A DNA stretch of 64,000 nt from Amycolatopsis sp. NBRC 101858 (GTDB taxonomy: Bacteria > Actinomycetota > Actinomycetes > Mycobacteriales > Pseudonocardiaceae), in contig NZ_BSTD01000003.1 of NCBI RefSeq assembly GCF_030269325.1, forward strand, positions 496,001 through 560,000. The letters run 5' to 3'. Each line of letters starts with the position of its first letter. Positions within the stretch are counted from its first letter, which is position 1. Shown in pieces: positions 47,717-55,558 of this stretch. The notes under the pieces were generated by a model, which saw only the letters and a list, made by a program, of their open reading frames with translations, ran no database searches and was not told where the DNA came from. The position numbers and the translations under genes were made by a program.

Positions 47717-49039
47717 TCAGGCGGGGCGGATTGCGCCGGTTATCGCCCAGTTTCCGGAGCGCCAGCGGAGGAGCACGAACGCCAGGCGGAGGACCATGAA
47801 CAGGGACAGGCCGGTCCAGATGCCCGTCAGGCCCCAGCCGAAGCCCAGGGACGCCCAGATCAGCGGCAGGAAACCGAGCGCCGCGCTGCCGAGGGTCGCG
47901 TTGCGGAGGAACGCCGCGTCGCCCGCTCCGAGCAGGACGCCGTCGAGCGCGAAGACCACCCCCGCGATCGGCTGCAGTGCCACGAAGAACCACCACGCGT
48001 GCGGGATCTCCGCCAGCACCCCCGGGTCGGACGTGAACGCGTGCGGCAGCACCCACGACAGCGCCGCGAACACCACGCCGAGGAAGCAGCCCAGCAGCAG
48101 CCCGTACCCGGTGATCTGGTTGGCCACCCCGCGGGCCTGCCGCGCCGCGTTCGCCCCCAGTGCCGCCCCCACCAGGGACTGCGCCGCGATCGCCACCGAG
48201 TCCAGCACCAGCGCCAGGAACGTCCACAGCTGCAGCACCACCTGGTGCGCGCCCACTGCTTCGGTCGACGTCCGGGCCGCGACGGCCGCCGCCGAGATGA
48301 AGCACGCCTGGAACGCCAGGCTGCGCAGCACCAGGTCGCGGCCGAGGCCCAGCTGCGCGCGCATCACCTTGAAGTCGGGCCGCAGGCCGGCCTTCTCGCG
48401 CACCAGCGCCGCGATGAACAGCCCCGCCGAGATCACCTGCGCGACGACGTTCGCGATCGCCGAGCCCTCCAGCCCCAGGCCGGCCCAGTAGACGAGCACC
48501 GGGCAGAGCACGGCCGAGATCCCGTTGCCCGCCAACACGTATCGCAACGGCCTCGCGGCGTCCTGCACCCCGCGCATCCAGCCGTTGCCGGCCATGGTGA
48601 CCAGGATCAGCGGCGCCCCGGACAACGCGATCCGGATCCACGACACCGCCGCGCCGGCGACCTCGTCGCTGCCCGAGAGCACCCGCGCGATCGGCCAGGC
48701 CAGCAGCTGCCCGGCGACCAGCACGAAGAGCCCGACGAACACCGCGAGCCACGTCGCCTGCACGCCCTCGCGGACCGCGTCGGCCCGGCGGCCGGCACCG
48801 TGCAGCCGGGCCGTGCGCGACGTCGTGCCGTACGACAGGAACGTCAGCTGGCTCGACACCTGGGCCAGCACGACGCCGCCGAGCGCGAGCCCGGCCAGCG
48901 GCAGCGCGCCCAGGTGGCCGACCACCGCGGTGTCGACCAGCACGTACAACGGCTCGGCGGCCAGCACCCCGAGCGCGGGCACGGCCAGGCCGAGCACGCG
49001 CTTCGCCGGGATCCGCTCCGCTTCCTCCACGTTCACCAC
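47717..49039 (-). CDS. dinF: MATE-family efflux transporter DinF
   Basis: Twelve-helix Na+/H+-coupled multidrug exporter, 440 residues. VLGLAVPALGVLAAEPLYVLVDTAVVGHLG is the first two helices; GNGWMRGVQDAARPL and GAHQVVLQLW are conserved in DinF. GTG 49039 is selected because TAGAGT lies seven bases upstream. NrnA lies just upstream on the same strand, as Rv2837c-Rv2836c. Confidence 0.89.
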   Translation of the reverse strand: MVNVEEAERIPAKRVLGLAVPALGVLAAEPLYVLVDTAVVGHLGALPLAGLALGGVVLAQVSSQLTFLSYGTTSRTARLHGAGRRADAVREGVQATWLAVFVGLFVLVAGQLLAWPIARVLSGSDEVAGAAVSWIRIALSGAPLILVTMAGNGWMRGVQDAARPLRYVLAGNGISAVLCPVLVYWAGLGLEGSAIANVVAQVISAGLFIAALVREKAGLRPDFKVMRAQLGLGRDLVLRSLAFQACFISAAAVAARTSTEAVGAHQVVLQLWTFLALVLDSVAIAAQSLVGAALGANAARQARGVANQITGYGLLLGCFLGVVFAALSWVLPHAFTSDPGVLAEIPHAWWFFVALQPIAGVVFALDGVLLGAGDAAFLRNATLGSAALGFLPLIWASLGFGWGLTGIWTGLSLFMVLRLAFVLLRWRSGNWAITGAIRPA

Positions 49040-49087
49040 GAATCGGACTCTAACCGCCGGCACCGACAGTTCCGGCCGGCGGGAAGC

Positions 49088-50077
49088 TCACAGCAGCGGC
49101 GCCCGCTCCAGCGCCGCCCGCAATCCGGCCAGGACCTCCTCGGCGGTCCCCTCGATCGTGCAACCGGCGGCCTGCCGGTGCCCGCCGCCGCCGAACTCCG
49201 CCGCCACCGCCGAGACGTCGATCCCGATGCTGCGCAACGAGATCTGCCACTGCGCGGGGTTCGACAGGTCCTGTTTGAGCACCGCCGCGACGGCCGCCTC
49301 GCGCACCGAGCGGACGACGTCGATCACCGACTCGACCTCTTCGCCGCGCACCGTCCGCGCCGCGTCGACGCGGACCACCGCGTGCACGAAACCCCGCCCC
49401 TGCGCGGCATCCGGCTCCAGCTCGGCCTCGCGCAGCACGGACGACAGCATCGGCAGCCACGTGAACGGCCGCTCGTCGACGATCCGCCGCACCACCGCTT
49501 CGGCGTCGACGCCCGCCTCCAGCAGCCGCGCCGCCATCCGGTGCGTCTCGGGGCTGGCCCGCCGGAACCCGCTCGTGTCGGTGACGATCCCCGCGTAGAT
49601 CCCGCGGGCGATCGGCTCGTCCAGCTCGACGCCCATCGCGTCCAGGATCCGGAACACGAGGATCGCGCTGGCCTCGGCGGACTCGTCGACGACGTGGCAG
49701 GAGCCGTAGAACGTGTTGGTCGCGTGGTGGTCGATCACCAGCACCGCGCCGGCCAGCTCGACGCGCCCGGCGAGCCGGCCCAGCCGCTTCGGCACCGGCG
49801 TGTCGACGCAGACCAGCAAGGCCTCGGTGTCGGGCAGGTCATCCGGGTGGGTGAGCAGGCCGTCCTCGTCGAGCCACCGCAGCGTCTCCGGGGCCTCGTC
49901 CGGCTCGCCGAAGGAGACGCGCACCGTCGCGCCGCGCTGCCGCAACGCCCGGCCGAGGGCGAGCGCGCTGCCGAGGGCGTCCGCGTCCGGGCGGACGTGG
50001 CCGAGCACGGTCACGTCGGTGGCCGACGCGAGCAGCGCGGCCGCGTCCCGGATGTCCTGCGCCGAAGAAGGGGTCAC
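49088..50077 (-). CDS. nrnA: DHH-family oligoribonuclease/pAp phosphatase NrnA
   Basis: Bifunctional nanoRNase/3'-phosphoadenosine 5'-phosphate phosphatase, 329 residues. The metal motifs are VLGHVRPDADALGSALA (about residue 27), VDTPVP, VIDHHATN (DHH, about 116) and TDTSGFR. The DHHA1 domain ends with GGGGHRQAAGCTIEG. It is separated by 48 bases from dinF. GTG 50077 lies eight bases after TAGCGT, facing the promoter of the divergent Trm11-like gene. Confidence 0.91.
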   Translation of the reverse strand: MTPSSAQDIRDAAALLASATDVTVLGHVRPDADALGSALALGRALRQRGATVRVSFGEPDEAPETLRWLDEDGLLTHPDDLPDTEALLVCVDTPVPKRLGRLAGRVELAGAVLVIDHHATNTFYGSCHVVDESAEASAILVFRILDAMGVELDEPIARGIYAGIVTDTSGFRRASPETHRMAARLLEAGVDAEAVVRRIVDERPFTWLPMLSSVLREAELEPDAAQGRGFVHAVVRVDAARTVRGEEVESVIDVVRSVREAAVAAVLKQDLSNPAQWQISLRSIGIDVSAVAAEFGGGGHRQAAGCTIEGTAEEVLAGLRAALERAPLL

Positions 50078-50085
50078 GGTGCGTC

Positions 50086-50095
50086 ACGCTACGCT
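50086..50095. promoter_or_regulatory. Interlocked divergent -10 boxes
   Basis: In the ten bases ACGCTACGCT the plus strand reads TACGCT (50090-50095) for the Trm11-like gene, and the minus strand reads TAGCGT (50091-50086) for nrnA. The start codons are only 25 bases apart, so both transcripts would be leaderless and the two promoters mutually exclusive. Confidence 0.5.
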
Positions 50096-50102
50096 CTGCG
50101 GG

Positions 50103-51134
50103 ATGCCTGAGTACGTGATCCTGGTCCACCCGTCCGCCAATCGGGTCTACGCCGCCTCCTCCCCCGCGCTGCTGCGCGCCGAGCTGGCGGTCTTCGGCGC
50201 GGCGCTGTCCGCCGAGCTGTCCGGGATCGAGGAGCTCGAGCTCGGCGGTGTCGGCTACGTCCGCTTCACCAGTTCGGCGCCGCTGGGCGAGCGCGACCTC
50301 GCGCTGCTGTCGAACCTGTCGTCGCTGTACGCCCTGTTCGAGCTGGGTGACGGCGTCCTGCGCCCGGTCACCGTGACGCCGCTGGCGAAGGCCGACTCGG
50401 ACCTGCTGACCATCCTGAAGTACGCCGGCAAGACGAACGAGTCGTTCACGAAGCTCCTGCTGAACGTCACGCTGCTGGCGACCGCGGACCCCTTCTCGGA
50501 CAAGCCCAAGTACCTGCTCGACCCGCTGTGCGGCCGCGGCACCACGCTCAACCAGGCGATCATGTACGGCCTGCACGCCACCGGCCTGGACGTCGACGCC
50601 AAGGACTTCGAGGCGTACGAGGCGTTCATCAAGACGTGGCTGCGCAACAAGCGCGTCAAGCACACCGCCGACTCGGGACAGCTGCGGCGCAACAAGGTCC
50701 GGCTCGGGCGCCGGCTCGACATCGAGTACGCCCTGGACAAGGACGACTACAAAGCAGGCGACACCCGCAAGCTCACCTACTTCCAGGCTGACACCCTGAC
50801 CACCGACGAGGTGCTGCGCGCGAACTCGTGCGACGTGATCGTCACCGACGCGCCCTACGGCGTGCAGCACGGCAGCCACCGCGAAGCCGGCCTGCAGCGC
50901 AGCCCGCGCGACCTGCTCGCGGCGGCCGTCCCGGTGTGGACGCGGGTGCTGCGCCCCGGCGGCGCGCTCGGGATCTCGTGGAACACCACCGTGCTGCCGC
51001 GCGAAGAGCTCGTCGAGGTGCTGCGCAAGGCCGGGCTCGACGTCCGCGAAGACGGGCCGTGGGCGGAGTTCACCCACCGGGTGGACCAGGCCATCCTGCG
51101 TGACCTGGTCGTCGCCGTGAAGCCCGCCTCCTGA
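50103..51134 (+). CDS. Trm11/RlmL-like SAM methyltransferase
   Basis: A protein of 343 residues. The N-terminal half resembles a THUMP-like RNA-binding segment (VRFTSSAPLGERDLALLSNLSSLYALFEL). The methylase domain has DPLCGRGTTLNQAIMYGLHATGLDVD (SAM loop, about residue 141) and the catalytic TDAPYGVQHGS (DAPY, about 245), typical of N2-guanine methylation in tRNA. The insertion KRVKHTADSGQLRRNK is seen in actinobacterial members. TACGCT lies seven bases before ATG. Confidence 0.82.
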   Translation: MPEYVILVHPSANRVYAASSPALLRAELAVFGAALSAELSGIEELELGGVGYVRFTSSAPLGERDLALLSNLSSLYALFELGDGVLRPVTVTPLAKADSDLLTILKYAGKTNESFTKLLLNVTLLATADPFSDKPKYLLDPLCGRGTTLNQAIMYGLHATGLDVDAKDFEAYEAFIKTWLRNKRVKHTADSGQLRRNKVRLGRRLDIEYALDKDDYKAGDTRKLTYFQADTLTTDEVLRANSCDVIVTDAPYGVQHGSHREAGLQRSPRDLLAAAVPVWTRVLRPGGALGISWNTTVLPREELVEVLRKAGLDVREDGPWAEFTHRVDQAILRDLVVAVKPAS

Positions 51135-51146
51135 GTCGACAAAGCG

Positions 51147-52289
51147 CTACTGGGTGAGCTCGCTGCGCGCCTGCCCGTTCTCCTCCGGGGCTCCGGCCGG
51201 AGCCGGCGGCGGCGTGGTCAGGCCGCGCTTCACCGAGTCCAAGATGGACAGTCCCTGGCCGACGAGCCCGGCGGCCATCTCCCCGAGACCGTCGGCGCCG
51301 TTGAGGATGTTGACGTTCGCGCCGGCCAGCCCGCGCCCGGCCTCCTTGACGATCTGCGGCAGCTGGTCGATGAGCATCCGGTCGAGCGCGACGCGGTTGT
51401 TCGACGCGGCCGCCTCCGCCTGAACGCGCATCTTCTCCGCGTCGGCCAGCGCCAGGATGCGGATCCGCTCGGCCTCCGCGTCGGCCGGCTTGATGACCTC
51501 GGCCACCAGCTGCTGCTGCCGCAGCTCGGCTTCGCGCTGGGCCAGCTCGGTCCGCGCGTCGACGACCTGCTGCTGCGCTTTCGCCTGCGCGAGCGGCCCG
51601 GCCTGGGCCGCCTCGGCCTGCGCCGCCTCGACTTCGGCGCGGTACTGCGCCTGCACGATCGACGTCTGCCGGGCGTACTCCGCCTGCGTCCGCTGCGACT
51701 CCTGCTCGGCCTCGGCCGCCTTCTTGTTCGCCACGGCCTGCGCGATCTGGGCGTCCCGCTGGATGGCGGCGTTGTGCGGCGCGGCCATCGCGGCGATGTA
51801 GCCGAGCTTCATGTCGTCGATCGACTGGATCTGCAGCGCGTCGACCGACAGGCCGATCTTCGCCATCTCCACCGCCGAGCCGTCCAGCACCTCGGTGGCG
51901 AGCTTCTGCCGCTCGGTGATGATCTCCTCGACGGTCATCGACCCGATGATCGAGCGCAGGTGACCGGAGAAGATGCGGCCGGTCAGCACCGACATCTGGT
52001 CCTGGTCGGAGAGGAACCGCTGGCCGGCGTTGACGATGCTCTCGGTGTCGTTGCCGACCTTGAACGCGATCACCGCCCGCACGGTCAGGGCGATGGCCTG
52101 TTTCGTGACGCACACTTCGGTCACTTCGGCCTCACACATGGAAAGCGTGAGGAACCGGACTTTCCGGAAGACCGGCATGACGAACGCGCCGTGGCCGGTG
52201 ACGACCCGGAACGGCGACGCGCCCTTGCTGCTCTTGCCGCCCGAAATCAGCATCGCTTCGTTGGGGGCCGGCACGCGATAACCGAACAT
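51147..52289 (-). CDS. Flotillin-like SPFH-domain protein
   Basis: A membrane-scaffold protein of 380 residues. The SPFH domain is about 10-190 (GYRVPAPNEAMLISGGK, VTKQAIALTVRAVIAFKVGND). A long Ala/Glu/Gln coiled coil follows (about 195-300; AAEAEQESQRTQAEYARQ). The last 70 residues are flexible. There is no N-terminal membrane helix, so it is flotillin-type, possibly acyl- or protein-anchored. SD AAGGA precedes ATG. It follows a NfeD-like gene by 20 bases, the usual pair. Confidence 0.84.
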   Translation of the reverse strand: MFGYRVPAPNEAMLISGGKSSKGASPFRVVTGHGAFVMPVFRKVRFLTLSMCEAEVTEVCVTKQAIALTVRAVIAFKVGNDTESIVNAGQRFLSDQDQMSVLTGRIFSGHLRSIIGSMTVEEIITERQKLATEVLDGSAVEMAKIGLSVDALQIQSIDDMKLGYIAAMAAPHNAAIQRDAQIAQAVANKKAAEAEQESQRTQAEYARQTSIVQAQYRAEVEAAQAEAAQAGPLAQAKAQQQVVDARTELAQREAELRQQQLVAEVIKPADAEAERIRILALADAEKMRVQAEAAASNNRVALDRMLIDQLPQIVKEAGRGLAGANVNILNGADGLGEMAAGLVGQGLSILDSVKRGLTTPPPAPAGAPEENGQARSELTQ

Positions 52290-52309
52290 CGATTGTCCTT
52301 CCGCGAGCA

Positions 52310-52537
52310 CTAGGAAGTGGGTTCCGAGACGTCCCACGCCACGACGTCGACCGTGCGCCGGCCCCGGGTTTCGACGACCAGCACGGTCGTCCCCTTCGGC
52401 AGCTCCGTGTCGGACCAGGCCAGGAAGGTCTCCAGACCGCCCCTGATCCTGATCAGCACCTCCCCGGGCCCCCGCTGCCCGCGGGTGCCGACCAGGAGGA
52501 CTCCGGTGCGGCCCGACGGCGACAGGTCGGAGTGCAT
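52310..52537 (-). CDS. NfeD-like OB-fold protein (short)
   Basis: A protein of 75 residues with the pattern of the C-terminal soluble OB-domain of NfeD: GTRGQRGPGEVLIRIRGGLETFLA then GTTVLVVETRGRRTVDVVAW. The usual membrane helices are absent, so it is a soluble-only variant. The strong SD GGGAGG and 20-base spacing to the flotillin gene support a two-gene operon and a partner role. Confidence 0.75.
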   Translation of the reverse strand: MHSDLSPSGRTGVLLVGTRGQRGPGEVLIRIRGGLETFLAWSDTELPKGTTVLVVETRGRRTVDVVAWDVSEPTS

Positions 52538-52708
52538 GTGCCGGCCTCCCTCGCCCGTCCGCCTCGTCGCGGGTGTCCCCGCTCACCCATTGTGCTCCCG
52601 GCGGGCGGGGCGGTGCGGCACTGTGAGGTTCCGATCAGGAGGCAACCGGCGGGGGCACCCGGGCGTGAACAGCCCGGGACGGGGGCCGGCTTGGCTATAC
52701 TCCGGGCC

Positions 52709-53269
52709 GTGACGGTCGAGCAACGCCCCCTGCGCGCGGACGCCCGGCGCAACCGGGAGGCGCTGGTCGTGGCCGCGCGGGAGGTGTTCGGCGCCAAGGG
52801 CGTCGACGCCCCGCTCGACGAGATCGCGCGCCGCGCCGAGGTCGCGATCGGCACGCTCTACAACCGGTTCCCGACGCGGGCCGACCTCGTCGAGGCCGCG
52901 TTCCTGCCGACGCTGGAAGAAGCGAAGGCGGTCACCGAAGAAGCCCTCGCCCTCGACGATCCCTGGGACGGTTTCGTGCTCTTCCTCGAACGGTCGGTCC
53001 TGATGCAGGTCAGCGACCGTGGCTTCACCGAAGTGTGTTCGCGGGCGTTCGACCCGGACTCGGGGCTGGAGAAGGCCAAGCACGGCAACGCTTCCCGGAT
53101 GCAGCGGATCGTCACGCGCGCCCAGGAGGCCGGAGCGCTGCGGCCGGACTTCCGGCTCCTCGACCTGGCGTCCGTGTTCGCCGCCGCCACCGCGGCGCCC
53201 GACTGGCGGCGCGGGCTCGCCCTCGTCCTCGACGGCCTGCGCGCGGCCGCCGCGCACCCGCTGCCGTGA
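52709..53269 (+). CDS. TetR-family regulator
   Basis: Repressor of 186 residues. The N-terminal HTH is RRNREALVVAAREVFGAKG then APLDEIARRAEVAIGTLYNRFPTRADLVEAAF (about 14-62), standard for the family. The C-terminal ligand domain has no known ligand. The -10 TATACT (52696-52701) lies seven bases before GTG, so it is leaderless. The stop overlaps the start of the next gene, a methyltransferase, which it may control. Confidence 0.86.
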   Translation: MTVEQRPLRADARRNREALVVAAREVFGAKGVDAPLDEIARRAEVAIGTLYNRFPTRADLVEAAFLPTLEEAKAVTEEALALDDPWDGFVLFLERSVLMQVSDRGFTEVCSRAFDPDSGLEKAKHGNASRMQRIVTRAQEAGALRPDFRLLDLASVFAAATAAPDWRRGLALVLDGLRAAAAHPLP

Positions 53270-53889
53270 CCTGGCTCGCGGACACCCGCACGTCCTACGA
53301 CACGGTGGCGGAAAGCTACGCCGAGTTCATGGCGGATGCCCTCGGCAAGCAGCCGTACCTGCGGGCGGCGCTGACGCTGTTCGCATCCGAGGTCGACGGG
53401 CCGGCGGCGGACGTCGGCTGCGGCCCGGGGTACTTCACGGCGTACCTGCATTCGCTGGGCGTCGACGCGTGCGGCATCGACCTTTCCCCGGCGATGATCG
53501 ACCTCGCGCGCAGGGAGCACCCGGGACCGCGGTTCGAGGTGGGCTCGATGACGGACCTGCCCCTGCCGGACGCGTCGATGGCGGGCGTGCTGGCGTCGTG
53601 GTCGCTGATCCACGTCCCGGACGACGACGTCCCGCTGGCCCTCGGCCACTTCCGGCGCGTGCTGCGGCCGGGCGGGCTGCTGGTGATCGGCTACCACGTG
53701 GGCGTGGGAACACGGCTGAAGACCGAAGGCTACGGAGGACACCCGATGCGGGTCCACGTCCACCTGCGGCAGCCGTGGTGGCTGGCGAAGCGGGTACGGG
53801 CGGCCGGGTTCACGATCGAGGCGGAGTGGGCGCTGAACCCGGAGAACGAGGTGTCGCAAGCAATCCTGTTCGCGCGCGCGTCAGCTTAG
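53266..53889 (+). CDS. Class I SAM-dependent methyltransferase
   Basis: A protein of 207 residues. The SAM loop is AADVGCGPGYFTAYLHSLG (about 47-65); IDLSPAMIDLARREHPG and VLRPGGLLVIGYHVG follow. It is of the Methyltransf_11 type acting on a small molecule or ubiquinone-like substrate that cannot be specified. GTG overlaps the TetR stop by four bases. The 3' end overlaps the convergent esterase gene by nine bases. Confidence 0.82.
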   Translation: MTWLADTRTSYDTVAESYAEFMADALGKQPYLRAALTLFASEVDGPAADVGCGPGYFTAYLHSLGVDACGIDLSPAMIDLARREHPGPRFEVGSMTDLPLPDASMAGVLASWSLIHVPDDDVPLALGHFRRVLRPGGLLVIGYHVGVGTRLKTEGYGGHPMRVHVHLRQPWWLAKRVRAAGFTIEAEWALNPENEVSQAILFARASA

Positions 53890-54693
53890 CCGCTGCCCCA
53901 CGAACTTCAGGACGTCCGGCAGGATCCCGCGCCAGTACTCGGCTTCGTGCTTGCCCGGGGAGAAGCTCGACACCGCCGGGTTCGCCGCCTTGATCAGCTT
54001 GCGGTCCGCGCCCAGGAACGGGTCCGACTCGCCGCACCAGATGCCGAGCCGGTCGGCCGGTAGATCTTCCGTGTGCAGCAACGGTTCCTCCGCGCGCCAG
54101 TTTTCCTCGCCGGAGAACACCTTGCGGCTGCGGGCATCCGGCCAGCTGACGAACAGGGCCGCGCTCGCCGTGGCGACCGCTTTCAGGTCCGAGTGGGCGC
54201 GGGCGAAGCGCAACGCGCCGAAGCCGCCCATGGAAATGCCGAACACCGCCGAAGCCGGGCTCAGGTCGCGGCCCATCAGCCAGCCCGGGACTTCCTCGGT
54301 GAGCATGCGCTGCGGGTCGTCGCCGGCACCGACGTCGACCCAGTAGTGGTCGCCGTCGAGCGCGGCGACCGCGAACGGCGGCACGCCCGCGCGGACCGCC
54401 GCCGTCAACGCCGAGGGGACGCCCAGGTCGAGGAAGGTCCGCGCGCGGGCGCCGCGGCCGTGCAGGGCCAGGCACACCGGCAGCCCCGACGACGGGACGC
54501 CTTCGGGGGTGATCAGGACCAGGTCGACGTCGGTGCCGCGGGCCATCGAGTGCACGCGCTGGACCGTCACCGGGTCGAGCGGTGCCATCGGGTGCGACGG
54601 CACCGGCACCGCGGGCGGCTCGGACGGCGCCGCCGAGCAGCCCGCCAGCAGCGCGAGTGCGCTGCCGGCGAGCAGGCCGCGGCGGGAGAGCAC
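53881..54693 (-). CDS. Exported alpha/beta-hydrolase (esterase D / antigen 85-like)
   Basis: Lipoprotein of 270 residues: the signal peptide SRRGLLAGSALALLAGC has a twin-Arg and an LAGC lipobox (Cys 19). The nucleophile elbow is VFGISMGGFGALRFA (about residue 149). LALHGRG forms the oxyanion region, and KHEAEYWRGILPDVLKF at the end carries the catalytic His. It is similar to secreted esterases and mycolyltransferase-fold proteins. The natural ester is unknown. Confidence 0.8.
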   Translation of the reverse strand: MLSRRGLLAGSALALLAGCSAAPSEPPAVPVPSHPMAPLDPVTVQRVHSMARGTDVDLVLITPEGVPSSGLPVCLALHGRGARARTFLDLGVPSALTAAVRAGVPPFAVAALDGDHYWVDVGAGDDPQRMLTEEVPGWLMGRDLSPASAVFGISMGGFGALRFARAHSDLKAVATASAALFVSWPDARSRKVFSGEENWRAEEPLLHTEDLPADRLGIWCGESDPFLGADRKLIKAANPAVSSFSPGKHEAEYWRGILPDVLKFVGQRLS

Positions 54694-54696
54694 GGG

Positions 54697-55173
54697 TCAG
54701 CCCCGGCTCTCCTCCTCCGCCAGCTCGTCTTCGTCCTCGGTTTCGCGAGGCGCCTTGTACGGGTCGGGCTCGCCCGCGTGCTGGGCTCCCGCCGAGCGGC
54801 GCGCGACCTCCGCGTCGGCCTCGCGGGCCTTCGCGAGGAGGTCCTCGATCCGCTTCGACTCCTCGGGGATGGTGTCCGCGACGAACGTCAGCGTCGGCGT
54901 GTAGCGGACCCCGGTGCCCTGCCCGACCTTCGTGCGCAGCATCCCCCGCGCCGATTCGAGCGCGGCGGCGGCACCGGCGAAGTCCGGGGCGGCGTCCAGC
55001 TTCTCGCCGAGCACCGTGTAGTACACCGTGGCGTCGTGCAGGTCGCCGGTGACCTTCGTGTCCGTGATGGTCACGTAGTCCAGCCGGGAGTCCTTGACCT
55101 CGTGTTCGATCGCGGACGCCACGATCTGCGAGATCCGCTTCGCGAGCTTGCGAGCCCGAGCAGGATCAGCCAT
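54697..55173 (-). CDS. rbfA: Ribosome-binding factor A
   Basis: 30S maturation factor with a KH-like fold, 158 residues. ARKLAKRISQIVASAIEHEVKDSRLDYVTITDTKVTGDL (split across residues 6-45) and the core VRYTPTLTFVADTIPEESKRIEDLL are diagnostic. The C terminus is a long acidic tail. It is separated from ylxP by nine bases and is the last member of the infB operon. Confidence 0.94.
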   Translation of the reverse strand: MADPARARKLAKRISQIVASAIEHEVKDSRLDYVTITDTKVTGDLHDATVYYTVLGEKLDAAPDFAGAAAALESARGMLRTKVGQGTGVRYTPTLTFVADTIPEESKRIEDLLAKAREADAEVARRSAGAQHAGEPDPYKAPRETEDEDELAEEESRG

Positions 55174-55182
55174 GTCTTTCTC

Positions 55183-55476
55183 CTAGTCTTCTGGACCGAG
55201 CAGCCGGCGGCGGGCGGTGAGCAGCTCGAACTCCGGCCGGCTCGCCACGTACCGCTCACACGAGTCGAGCACGTCACGGACGTGCTCGCCACCTTCGGCG
55301 ACCACGGCCACCCCGATGAGGGTCCGGCGGTGCAGCTCGGTGTGACCGGCTTCGGCCACCGAGACGGCGAAGCGCTTGCGCACCTCGGCCAGCACCGGAC
55401 GGACCACGGATCGCTTCTGCTTCAGCGAATGGACGTCGCCGAGCAGGATGTCGAGCTCTAGGGCTCCGACGAACAT
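55183..55476 (-). CDS. ylxP: DUF503 (YlxP) family protein
   Basis: A protein of 97 residues of the YlxP family found between infB and rbfA. FVGALELDILLGDVHSLKQKRS and PVLAEVRKRFAVSVAEAGHTELHRRTLIGVAVVA (in two halves) are typical. Function is not established, but the operon suggests ribosome maturation. ATG 55476 is chosen over TTG 55482. A strong hairpin lies between it and infB. Confidence 0.87.
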   Translation of the reverse strand: MFVGALELDILLGDVHSLKQKRSVVRPVLAEVRKRFAVSVAEAGHTELHRRTLIGVAVVAEGGEHVRDVLDSCERYVASRPEFELLTARRRLLGPED

Positions 55477-55515
55477 AGGCAAATGAGGTGGTGTCGTAGG
55501 GAATGGGGAGCGAAG

Positions 55516-55549
55516 CCCCGGGTGCGCGGCCTGAGCCGCACACCCGGGG
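55516..55549 (-). terminator. Terminator after infB
   Basis: A 15-bp stem (55516-55530 with 55535-55549; CCCCGGGTG/CACCCGGGG plus GCGGC/GCCGC with one mismatch) lies 10 bases past the infB stop. It implies partial separation of ylxP-rbfA transcription from infB. Confidence 0.75.
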
Positions 55550-55558
55550 ACAACCGCC

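Noticed and set aside
47608..47799. Plus-strand 63-codon frame across the second repeat element
   Set aside because: Same reason: it reads the 21-bp units and then runs antisense into dinF.
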